The notes under the pieces were generated by a model. It searched no databases and was not told the origin of the DNA. It was given only the letters and a program-made list of their open reading frames with translations. Below, one piece after another: positions 1-7,900 of a stretch of DNA of 8,926 nt. The DNA is from Candidatus Latescibacterota bacterium (lineage in GTDB: Bacteria > Latescibacterota > UBA2968 > GCA-2709665): assembly GCA_012271065.1 (NCBI GenBank), contig JAAXHE010000208.1:25118-34043 (forward strand), in the 5' to 3' direction. How positions within the stretch are numbered: position 1 is the stretch's first letter; every line of letters starts with the position of its first letter. The translations under genes and the position numbers were made by a program.

Positions 1-59
1 TGTCTTCGGCCACAATGGCTCGGCCTCGCCAGCAGAGCGACTTTACCAACGGACTGTAA
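1..59 (+). CDS. Possible C-terminal tail of an upstream gene (partial)
   Basis: Reading frame 3 is open from the window edge to a TAA at 57-59 and would encode a tail ending in SDFTNGL. Its stop codon overlaps the ribosome binding site of the following kinase gene (TAAGGAG at 57-63), a spacing common in bacterial operons. That spacing is the main reason for suspecting a real gene end. The fragment is only about 19 codons, and another frame is also open across it, so coding cannot be proved. No family can be recognised. Confidence 0.3.
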   Translation, partial: SSATMARPRQQSDFTNGL

Positions 60-63
60 GGAG
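59..63 (+). promoter_or_regulatory. Ribosome binding site of the NMP kinase gene
   Basis: AGGAG lies 10 nt before the ATG at 74. It supports that start; the frame upstream to the window edge contains no other ATG, GTG or TTG codon. Confidence 0.7.
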
Positions 64-73
64 CGGCGGAACG

Positions 74-685
74 ATGGAGCGACGGGAGAAACATCGGACG
101 ATTCTGGTCGTTGGCGCGCCCGGATCGGGCAAGGGCACGCAGGGAAGAATACTGGGGAACATTCCTGGATTCCACCATTTGGCCTGCGGCGACGTTTTCA
201 GGTCTCTTGATCCTGGCAGTGAACTGGGCAAGGTCTTCCTGGCCTACTCCGGCAAGGGCCGGTTGGTTCCGGACCAGTTCACCGTTCAGCTGTGGCTGGA
301 CCACATCCATGGCGCCATCCACAACGGTGGTTTTCGTCCCGACGAGGAAGTACTCGTACTTGACGGTATTCCGCGCAATCTGCGCCAGGCCGAAATGATG
401 GCTGACTATATCGACCTTAATCTGCTCATCTATCTGGATATAGCGGATGACAACGTACTGGTTGAGCGTGCGCTTCGCCGTGCGCTGCGGGAGAATCGGC
501 TCGACGACGCCAGCGAAGCGGTCATCAGGCGACGACTGAGGGAATTCGAAAGAGAAACCGCGCCCCTGCTGGAATACTATCCTGTGGAGGTGATTCGCAA
601 GGTCGACGGAGAACAGAAGCCGGTAGACGTCTTGCACGATGTGATAGGCATCATCCAGGAAGCTGATACGGTCGCGGATTTCTGA
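74..685 (+). CDS. Nucleoside monophosphate kinase, adenylate kinase-like, short lid
   Basis: This is a 203-residue cytoplasmic P-loop kinase of the adenylate kinase family, expected to transfer phosphate from ATP to a nucleoside monophosphate. Visible motifs, in order, are the P-loop GAPGSGKGTQ (residues 14-23, Lys20), CGDVFR (38-43) matching the usual TGDxLR, GRLVPD (62-67), LDGIPRNLRQA (96-106) matching LDGFPRTxxQA, and RLDD (142-145) followed by an Arg-rich helix (Arg152-154). The loop between the Arg135/Arg136 region and RLDD is only a few residues long, so the large lid domain of E. coli Adk is absent, as in short-form adenylate kinases and UMP-CMP kinases. The DGFPR phenylalanine is Ile99. 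The catalytic Lys and the Arg residues expected to hold phosphates appear to be kept. Family membership is secure. The preferred substrate (AMP, UMP or CMP) cannot be read from the sequence, so I give no symbol. The gene is closed by a strong terminator. Confidence 0.9.
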   Translation: MERREKHRTILVVGAPGSGKGTQGRILGNIPGFHHLACGDVFRSLDPGSELGKVFLAYSGKGRLVPDQFTVQLWLDHIHGAIHNGGFRPDEEVLVLDGIPRNLRQAEMMADYIDLNLLIYLDIADDNVLVERALRRALRENRLDDASEAVIRRRLREFERETAPLLEYYPVEVIRKVDGEQKPVDVLHDVIGIIQEADTVADF

Positions 686-709
686 GCATCGCAACCCTCG
701 CGTTTGGAG

Positions 710-743
710 GACGGCCGCCTGTCTCAGGCGGCCGTCGTATTTT
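710..743 (+). terminator. Rho-independent terminator after the NMP kinase gene
   Basis: A perfect 11-bp stem (710-720 paired with 726-736, arms GACGGCCGCCT and AGGCGGCCGTC) encloses a 5-nt loop GTCTC. It is followed by GTATTTT, a short T tract. It begins 24 nt after the kinase stop codon. A small AT-rich inverted repeat, GTATT-TT-AATAC (737-748), directly follows the stem. This hairpin implies that the sensor gene downstream is transcribed mainly from its own promoter. Confidence 0.85.
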
Positions 744-829
744 AATACCCTTTATTTGGGCAATGGATGTCGGAATACCCGTGTGAAGGATTGCGTGGGA
801 CTTGCGCGTCCTCGTGAAGGTTGGAAACC

Positions 830-862
830 CGGTACCGGCCGTATGTTCGCAGGCCGGTCCCG
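830..862 (+). repeat. Stable inverted repeat in the leader of the sensor gene
   Basis: Arm 830-840 (CGGTACCGGCC) pairs with arm 852-862 (GGCCGGTCCCG) at ten of eleven positions; the one mismatch is T833 against C859. The loop is 11 nt (841-851). The structure ends 8 nt before the ribosome binding site of the sensor gene. It has no T tract after it, so it does not look like a simple terminator. It could be a translational control hairpin, a protein-binding site or chance pairing in GC-rich DNA. The rest of the 686-887 gap, apart from the terminator, shows no promoter I would trust: TTGGAA (821-826) and TATGTT (842-847) are weak matches with only 15 nt spacing. Confidence 0.5.
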
Positions 863-869
863 AACGTGC

Positions 870-876
870 GGAGGAG
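870..876 (+). promoter_or_regulatory. Ribosome binding site fixing the sensor start at 888
   Basis: GGAGGAG ends 11 nt before the ATG at 888. This purine-rich site, together with the signal peptide that begins at 888, favours this start over the in-frame TTG at 756. Confidence 0.65.
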
Positions 877-887
877 TGTCGGCAGCT

Positions 888-3800
888 ATGACTCGAATGT
901 GTATCGGTCTGGTTCTATTGCTGTTCGTCGCGCCTCGCGCGGATGCACGACCGGTAATGGATTGGACGGTTTACCAGTACAAAGACGGGCTTGCCCACAA
1001 CGTCGTAACGTCCGTTGTGCAGGCGAGAGACGGTACCATGTGGTTCGCCACCCGCGGAGGCATTTCCCGATACGACGGCCAGTCCTGGCAGACGTACACT
1101 GAAGAAAGCGGATTGGCGGGCGGCAGTTTCAGTGGGCTGTTCGAGGCGGAGAACGGCACAATGTGGGCCACCGGGGGATTCGGGCTTCGCGGGCGGCCAG
1201 GAAACCGGATCGCCCGTCTGGCCGGCGACCGCTGGGAGCCGGTTATGCTGCCTGGAAATCTCGAGGGCGTCCGCGTGGGGCCGATCGTTGGCGTCGCCGG
1301 AGGCGGCCTCTGTTTTGCCACCGCAGGTATGGGAATACTCCACTATGCCGATGATGAATGGAAGACAATCGACGAAGAGGACGGACTTGCCTCCAATAAT
1401 GTGCAATGCCTGTTGCGGTTGAAAGACGGTGCGGTGTGGGCAGCGTACGCGGGCCGGCGTCCGGGCGTGCCGTTTTCGGCGCGTTCCAGGGGTCGGCGCG
1501 GCGGGGGCATGAGCCGGTTCGATCCGGCGAAGAATGCATGGGTGGAGGTCGCCGCACCCGGCGAACTGGCAGGCGGAGCGGTAACGGCGATGGCACAGGC
1601 GGTCGACGGCGCCGTCTGGCTGGGTACCGAAAACCGCGGGGTGTTGCGTTACGACGGAGCCAATTGGCAGGTGTTCGATGCCCGGGACGGAATGCCCGCG
1701 GACCGGGTGCTTTCCGTCGCGTCGGCTCATGATGGATCGATATGGGTTGGTACCGTCGGTGGCGCCGTTAGATTCACGGCATCAGAAGAAGCGTCGACGG
1801 CCGAGGGCCACTGGCGGGTTCGTCAGGTCTTTACGGAAGAGAACGGCCTCCCCAGCAACCTGGTGACGTCAGTCTGTATAAGCAACGACGGCGCGGTCTG
1901 GTTGGGAACGGCGTGGGGTGTTGCGCGATACGGCGCGACAAGCTGGGACCACCACAGCCGCTGGGCGGGATCGGACGACCGGGGTGGGGTGGCCCTCGAA
2001 CGCACCGAGGACGGGCGTCTCTGGGCGGCCACGGGAGAACGAGTCTACGAATACGACGGAACCGGTTGGAACGAGGCGTACCGGATCGGCAGGACCGGTC
2101 GCCGCAGGCCCGGGCGAATCGTGGCGTTGAGAAAGGGACATGGCGGTACGCTCTGGGCCGCCGCCCATCGAAGCGTGCTGCGGTTCGACGGGGTCTATTG
2201 GAAGGAGTTCGCATTGCCCCTGTCCGGTCCGGGGTCCCGGATTCTCTCGATCTTTCCCGCGCGCACCGGCGGCGTGTGGGCAGGCACGGGAGTCGGGCTG
2301 TTCCGCTTCGACGGCGCGCAATGGGAAGCGCATGCGCCGGAGGATTCACTCAGAGTGAGCGCTGTGTACGAGTCAGACGATGGCGTTCTCTGGTTTGCCG
2401 CCAATGGCGGTATCGTTATGGAAAGAGACGGCGAACGCGAGGTTTTCGATACGGCCGGCGGGTTGCCGGGCGAGCCGGTCGTCGCGCTGGAGGAGGCCCG
2501 GGGCACCGTCTGGGCCGCGACGCGCTTCACCGGGATGTTTCGGTACCATCAGGGAGGGTGGAAGCCCGTACCAACCGGTGACCAAACCGTTTTCGGCGGG
2601 GCGCATCGACTCTTCGTGGATGACGACGGCATACTCTGGCTGGCCACCCTTGTTGTCGGCGCCGTTCAGACCGATGGCGTGACCTGGACGCGGTACACCA
2701 CGAGCAACGGCCTTCCGGGCGCCAGGGTGTGGGATGTGGCGCAGGACCGGCTGGGCAGGTTCTGGTTTGCGACGGATAAGGGACTGGGATGCTATTCGCC
2801 GGACACCGATGCGCCTGAAACCACGCTTTCCATGCCGTCCAGAGAGGTGGCGCCCTACCAGAGCGCACTGTTCAAATTCTCGGGTCGGGACGCATGGAAG
2901 CAGACCCCGCCACAGGGTCTGAAATACGCCTGGCGGGTGGACGGCGGCGACTGGTCGACGTTTTCGAGCGAAGATCAGGCGTTTGTCGGCAGGATGGTTC
3001 CGGGACCGCACACCTTCGAGGTGCGCGCGATGGACCGGGGATTCAATGTCGATGCGACGCCGGCGCGCCACACCTTCACGGTTCTGGCGCCGGTCTGGCA
3101 ACGGCCATGGTTCGTCGCGCTCAGCGTGTTCTCGTTCGTGGCCCTTTGCGTATCATCCGGCTACGCGCTGCACCGGCATCGGCGGTGGAAGGAGGCTCAG
3201 GCACGACTGATTCACGAATTGGAATCGGAGTTGCAGCAGGCGCACAGGATGCAGATGGGTCTGCTGCCAACGGTTCCGATCCGGGCCGACACGTTTGAAA
3301 TCGCCGGGGTCTGTGCGCCGGCGAACCACGTCGGCGGGGACTATTTCAATTATTTCTGGCTGGACGAAGCTCGCCGGAAGCTGGGTTTCGGCGCTGCGGA
3401 CGTGTCGGGAAAGGCGATGGAGGCGGCGGTTCGCGCCATGCAATTGAGCGGTATTTTCCGATACGAATTTCGAGGCAGGAGGCCGCTGGACGAGGTCGCG
3501 ATGCGGCTGGACGAAGATCTGAGGGAGCAGATGGATGAGGCCAGCTTTGTCACATGCTGTCTCGGTACGCTCGATCTTGAGACACAACGCGTGCATCTGA
3601 TTAATGCCGCTCATCCCTTCCCGTACCACTATTGCGCCAGGACTCAGGAATTGCGGGAGATTCCGTTGCCGTCCTTACCACTGGGTATGGTACTGCCTCC
3701 TGGAAGCCCCGGCGGGCGCGCCGAAGCCACCATACAGGTCGCGCCGGACGACTTGCTGGTGTTCTACAGCGATGGTGTGACCGACATGAGGAACGTCGCG

Positions 3801-3983
3801 GGCGAGTTTTATGAGAACGACCGGCTTGAGCAAACGGTCAGAGCGCATATCGAGGTGAGCGCGGCGGATCTGGTCTCGGTGATCCTCGAAGACGTGTATC
3901 GTTTCAAGGGGAATGCGTCTCAAACGGACGATATCACGCTTCTGGTGATTCGAATGCTGGAGCAGGGGCATTCGGGCGGGTGA
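888..3983 (+). CDS. Membrane sensor with two-component-type propeller, Y_Y_Y domain and SpoIIE/PP2C phosphatase
   Basis: This 1031-residue protein has four parts. Residues 1-22 form a signal peptide (MTRM, a hydrophobic run, then ADA before the likely cut). Residues about 30-640 hold fourteen repeats with a DGxxWxGT-like core (first core Trp52, last Trp626, about 44 residues apart); fourteen repeats would fold as two seven-bladed propellers, as known for periplasmic Reg_prop sensors. A Y_Y_Y-type beta-sandwich domain follows (about 652-735). A single membrane span (741-761) leads to a charged helical linker with ELQQAHRMQMGLLP, typical of RsbU-like phosphatases. The SpoIIE/PP2C domain (about 800-1022) keeps the metal-binding acids: Asp818 in GGDYF, Asp838 in ADVSGK, Asp962 in SDGVTD, and Asp1014-Asp1015 in DDITLL. 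It should therefore be an active Ser/Thr phosphatase that senses an outside ligand and dephosphorylates a cytoplasmic anti-anti-sigma-type protein (inference). No such partner is visible nearby. The start at 888 was chosen for its ribosome site and signal peptide; the upstream in-frame extension from a TTG at 756 is Arg- and Gly-rich and shows no conserved feature. Confidence 0.9.
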   Translation: MTRMCIGLVLLLFVAPRADARPVMDWTVYQYKDGLAHNVVTSVVQARDGTMWFATRGGISRYDGQSWQTYTEESGLAGGSFSGLFEAENGTMWATGGFGLRGRPGNRIARLAGDRWEPVMLPGNLEGVRVGPIVGVAGGGLCFATAGMGILHYADDEWKTIDEEDGLASNNVQCLLRLKDGAVWAAYAGRRPGVPFSARSRGRRGGGMSRFDPAKNAWVEVAAPGELAGGAVTAMAQAVDGAVWLGTENRGVLRYDGANWQVFDARDGMPADRVLSVASAHDGSIWVGTVGGAVRFTASEEASTAEGHWRVRQVFTEENGLPSNLVTSVCISNDGAVWLGTAWGVARYGATSWDHHSRWAGSDDRGGVALERTEDGRLWAATGERVYEYDGTGWNEAYRIGRTGRRRPGRIVALRKGHGGTLWAAAHRSVLRFDGVYWKEFALPLSGPGSRILSIFPARTGGVWAGTGVGLFRFDGAQWEAHAPEDSLRVSAVYESDDGVLWFAANGGIVMERDGEREVFDTAGGLPGEPVVALEEARGTVWAATRFTGMFRYHQGGWKPVPTGDQTVFGGAHRLFVDDDGILWLATLVVGAVQTDGVTWTRYTTSNGLPGARVWDVAQDRLGRFWFATDKGLGCYSPDTDAPETTLSMPSREVAPYQSALFKFSGRDAWKQTPPQGLKYAWRVDGGDWSTFSSEDQAFVGRMVPGPHTFEVRAMDRGFNVDATPARHTFTVLAPVWQRPWFVALSVFSFVALCVSSGYALHRHRRWKEAQARLIHELESELQQAHRMQMGLLPTVPIRADTFEIAGVCAPANHVGGDYFNYFWLDEARRKLGFGAADVSGKAMEAAVRAMQLSGIFRYEFRGRRPLDEVAMRLDEDLREQMDEASFVTCCLGTLDLETQRVHLINAAHPFPYHYCARTQELREIPLPSLPLGMVLPPGSPGGRAEATIQVAPDDLLVFYSDGVTDMRNVAGEFYENDRLEQTVRAHIEVSAADLVSVILEDVYRFKGNASQTDDITLLVIRMLEQGHSGG

Positions 3984-4012
3984 GGTCTCCGTGTCCGGTT
4001 GGCTACCAGCCG

Positions 4013-4891
4013 TCATCGGCGTTCGTTCGCCGGTGCGGGGCCGGATCCGGCGGCATCCTCTTCCGCGGATTCCACTGTCTGGGCGATCAGCGTGGCAATG
4101 GTCATGGGACCGACGCCACCTGGTACCGGCGTGTAGGCCGCACATCGGTGAATGACTTCGGAGAGTTCCACGTCTCCCACGGGGCCGGGATGGTAGCCCG
4201 CGTCTATGATTACGGCGTTGTCCGCGATCCAGTCGGCCCTGATGAATTCCCGCTTACCTACAGCGCCGACGACGATGTCGGCCATGCGCACAATTCCGGG
4301 CAGATTCCGGGTTCTGGAATGACAGATGGTTACGGTGGCGTTTGCATTCAGCAGCATCATGGCCATCGGCTTGCCCAGAATCGGACTTCTGCCCACGACT
4401 ACTGCGTTTCTGCCCTCCAGCGGGACCTGGTAGTGCGACAGGAGCTTCATAATGCCCGCAGGTGTCGCGGCCCCGTAGGCGGACGCGCCCATTGCCATCA
4501 GCCCGAAGCCGTGCGCCGTAACGCCATCAACGTCCTTCCCGGTCGAGATTCGGTCGAAGCACGCCCTTTCGTCGACATGGTCGGGAACCGGGTGCTGCAG
4601 GAGGATTCCATGCACGCGAGGATCGTCGTTGAGCTTGTCGATCTCGGCAAGGAGTTCGCGCGTCTTGGTTTCTTCCGGCAGCAGGACCCTCACTGAATCC
4701 ATGCCCACCCGCTTGCAGGCGTTTCTCTTCATGCGCACGTAGGTGGCCGAAGCGGGGTCGTCTCCAACCAGAATCGTTGCCAGGACAGGGATTCCCCCGC
4801 CTGTGCTTCTCCTGATGTGCGCCACCCTCTGCTTCAATTCGTCCTCGATCTGCCCGGCAAGCCTTTTGCCATCCAGAACCGTTGCAGCCAT
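4013..4891 (-). CDS. folD: Bifunctional methylenetetrahydrofolate dehydrogenase / methenyltetrahydrofolate cyclohydrolase
   Basis: FolD oxidises 5,10-methylene-THF to 5,10-methenyl-THF with NAD(P)+ and then hydrolyses it to 10-formyl-THF, in the cytoplasm. The 292-residue length is normal for the family. The substrate site is visible as YVRMK (Tyr51, catalytic Lys55), LLQHPVP (Gln99) and KDVDG (Asp122). The nucleotide-binding half has [11 protein letters not shown] (165-175), [10 protein letters not shown] and the C-terminal [11 protein letters not shown] signature. Three local departures from the E. coli type are LLQHPVP for [15 protein letters not shown] for DGFHPxNxG, and GAATPAG for PCTPxG. 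I recall these as a recurring bacterial subtype rather than damage. The gene starts 19 nt after the purL stop codon and probably shares its transcript, supplying the formyl donor for purine synthesis. The last 15 or so residues (Ala-, Pro- and Glu-rich) are a non-conserved tail. Confidence 0.96.
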   Translation of the reverse strand: MAATVLDGKRLAGQIEDELKQRVAHIRRSTGGGIPVLATILVGDDPASATYVRMKRNACKRVGMDSVRVLLPEETKTRELLAEIDKLNDDPRVHGILLQHPVPDHVDERACFDRISTGKDVDGVTAHGFGLMAMGASAYGAATPAGIMKLLSHYQVPLEGRNAVVVGRSPILGKPMAMMLLNANATVTICHSRTRNLPGIVRMADIVVGAVGKREFIRADWIADNAVIIDAGYHPGPVGDVELSEVIHRCAAYTPVPGGVGPMTIATLIAQTVESAEEDAAGSGPAPANERR

Positions 4892-4895
4892 CGCG

Positions 4896-4901
4896 CCTCC
4901 C
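4896..4901 (-). promoter_or_regulatory. Ribosome binding site of folD
   Basis: On the minus strand GGGAGG lies 4 nt before the folD ATG (4891-4889), inside the 19-nt gap after purL. It supports separate translation initiation of folD on a shared message. Confidence 0.65.
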
Positions 4902-4910
4902 GGTCTTGGC

Positions 4911-7900
4911 CTACGTTTCCTCGCACCATTCCCGGGCGTTCTGGAAGAGCCGCAGCCAGGGCGAAGCGTCCAGGGAATGCTTCCAGGATTCCGGCATCCA
5001 GCCCCATTGCCACTTCAGAAACGTCCGTTCGGGATGCGGCATCATCGCCAGGTGGCGTCCGTCAGGGGAACAGAGGGCTGCGATGCCATGAGGCGAGCCG
5101 TTTGGGTTGTACGGATAGACTTCGCTGATGTGATTCCCGTCGTCGACGTAACGGACGGGCGCCAGGCTGTTCTGAATGACCATGTCCAGCGTGTTCGGAT
5201 CGGGGAAATGTATCCTGCCTTCGCCGTGAGCAATCCATATACCCAGTGAAGCCCCCGCCATGTTCCTGAGCATCACCGCCGGACTCTCCTGGACCTGTAC
5301 CGTGACGAAGCGTGACTCGAAACGCCCCGATGTATTCTGGATAAAGCGCGGTTGAGTCCTGGTCCCGTTTTCCGGCCGGGGTACCCATCCCAGAAGGGCC
5401 AACAGCTGGCAGCCGTTGCAAACGCCCAGACTGAACGTATCAGGGCGTTCGTGGAACGACTGAAATTGATCCCGCAGACCCGGATTGAACCGGATGACTC
5501 CCGCCCATCCCTTGGCGGAGTCGAGGACGTCCGCATAACTGAAACCACCCACGAAGGCGATGCCGCGAAAGGCGTCCAGCCGGACCCGGTCGGCGTGGAG
5601 ATCGGACATGGTCACGTCCCAGGGTTCCATGCCCGCCGCATGGAACGCCGAGGCCATCTCACGGTCGCCGTTGCTGCCCTCCTCACGTAGGATGGCAACC
5701 GGAATCTTCCTCCGGGCCTCCAGTATTTCGGGCGCGGTCGGTGAAGGCGTGAACGGAAGCGTGTACGCGGGCGTCGTGCGCTGCCTCAGCGAGAGGCGTT
5801 CCTGTTCCACACACTGCGGGTCTGCCTGGAGTCGATCGAGACGGTAGCTCGTTTCCTCCCAAAGGTCACGCAGATTCGCCACGTCGTCGTCGAGAACGGT
5901 CCTGCCGTTTACGGCGATACGTACGGAAGTTTCCGCCGTGGTTCTACCAATGGGAATACAGGGCACGTCTGTTTCCTCGAGTGTCTGGAGAACGTGTGGC
6001 GTTTTCCCGGCGTGCACTTCGAATACCAGGCCCATCTCCTCGGCGAACAGCGACGCGATCGGATCTGACGTTGTCGGCAGATCGATGCTGACGCCGCAAT
6101 TCCCCGAAAAAGCCATTTCAAGCAGACAGGTGACGATGCCGCCGTCGCTCCGGTCGTGGCCCGCGGCCACGTTGTCTTCGGCGATGAGCTGTTGGATGGC
6201 ATTGAACGCGCGTTTCAGCAATCCGGGATCGTCCACGTCGGGCGGTGTATCGCCGATCTGGCTGTACACCTGGGCGAGGGCGGAGCCGCCCAGGCGGGTC
6301 CGCCCTCCCGAAAGGTCGATAAACAGCAGGCGTCCCTCATCAGGGAGTTTCAGGTCGGGCGTGACTACCTTCGTGACGTCCGGACTGGTGACATAGGCCG
6401 AAACAACCAGGGCGCCCGGTGCGGTTACGGTCTCGTCGTACCCATCGGGTCCGGGCGCCAGCGCGGCCATGGAGAGACTGTCCTTCCCGCCGTCTATGGC
6501 GATTCCCAGGTCAAGCATGATCTCCACCAGGGAGCTGGCTGCATCGTATAGCGCGGCGCCTTCGCCCGGCAGTTTCGCGGCCCACATCCAGTTTCCGGAG
6601 CACTTGACGTCTTCCAGCGCGCTAACCCGCGCCCATACCAGATTCGTCAGCGCCTCTCCGACGGTCATCCGGGCCATCGCTTCCGGATCCAGCAGACCGA
6701 TTACCGGCTGCTCCCCGATGGACGTGGCGGCGCCGGTAATTCCGAAATGGCTTTGTGCGATCACGGCGACGTCCGAGACCGTGAGCTGAAGCGGACCCGC
6801 GCATTGCTGCCGTGCAACAAGGCCCGTGACGCTCCGGTCCACCTTGTTGGTCAGAAATCGCTTGGAGCCAACCGACACGAGGCGCAGTACCCTCTTCAAC
6901 GCGGATCCCGCTGTGATGTCCTCCGGTAGTTCGAGTGGCGTCAATTCGGGTTGTTTGCGATACAATTCGAAGTTCTTGCGCGGCATGTCGCCCAGCACTT
7001 TGTCCAATTCCAGGTCAACCGGCGTGGTGTTGTCTTTTTCGTCGTGGAGGACAATTCTTCCGTTTCCGGTTACGTGTCCCACAAACGCCGCCTCGATCTT
7101 TTCCCGTCGGCACAGGGCCCTGAAGGCCATCTCGTGTCGGTGATGCAGAAGCAGGGCGTCGTTTTCCTGGTATTCGGCGCCCCAGATCTCCAGCACGGAT
7201 AGCGACCGGTCGCCGACGGGCAGCTCGCGAACCTGGATGCGGGCGCCTTCCGGCGCCACGATTTCCTTGAGCACGTTGCAGTTTCCGCCTGCCCCCTGGT
7301 CGTGGATGCTGACGATGGGGTTCTCTTCGCCCATTTCAACGCAGGCGCGGATTACCCTGTTTACCTTCTGCTCCATTTCCGCATCGCCTCGCTGCACGGC
7401 GTTGAAGTCCAGTTCCGCCGTATTCTCGCCCTGCACCATCGACGAAGCCGCTCCACCTCCCATCCCGATACGGTATGCGGGACCTCCGAGTTTGACCACC
7501 CACATCTTCTTCTCGGGGCTTCCCTTCGTCGTGTGCCGGGCATCGATCTGGCCGATGCCCCCGGTGAACATGATGGGTTTGATCCACTCGCGGCGCTCAC
7601 CGTTCGGCAGTCGCAGACCGAAGGCGCGCGTATAGCCCTGGATGAGCGGTTCACCAAATTTGTTTCCGTAGTCGGATGCGCCGTTGCTGGCTTCTATCTC
7701 GATCCGCAGTGGCGACGCGAAATTATCGGAATATTCGAACGCCCGGTCCTCCCAGGGCATCTCATAGCCGGGTATACGGAGATTTCCAACACAGTAGGCT
7801 GCGGTGCCGGCGACAACCAGAGAGCCGCGACCGGCGGCATGCACGTCCCGGATACGGCCGCCGGTACCGGTTTCCGCACCCGGGAACGGCGCGACTCCGG

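Noticed and set aside
888..2810. DNA-level repeat array in the propeller region
   Set aside because: The periodicity is at protein level (about 44 residues) and the DNA repeats are diverged. It is a protein domain, not a tandem DNA repeat.
2373..3101. 242-codon open frame on the - strand inside the sensor gene
   Set aside because: It is a shadow of the propeller and Y_Y_Y coding region with an Arg/Pro-rich product, as is the 915-1730 frame on the same strand.
3980..4696. 238-codon open frame on the + strand overlapping the sensor stop codon
   Set aside because: It is antisense to folD, which is conserved from end to end, and has no recognisable motif or ribosome site.
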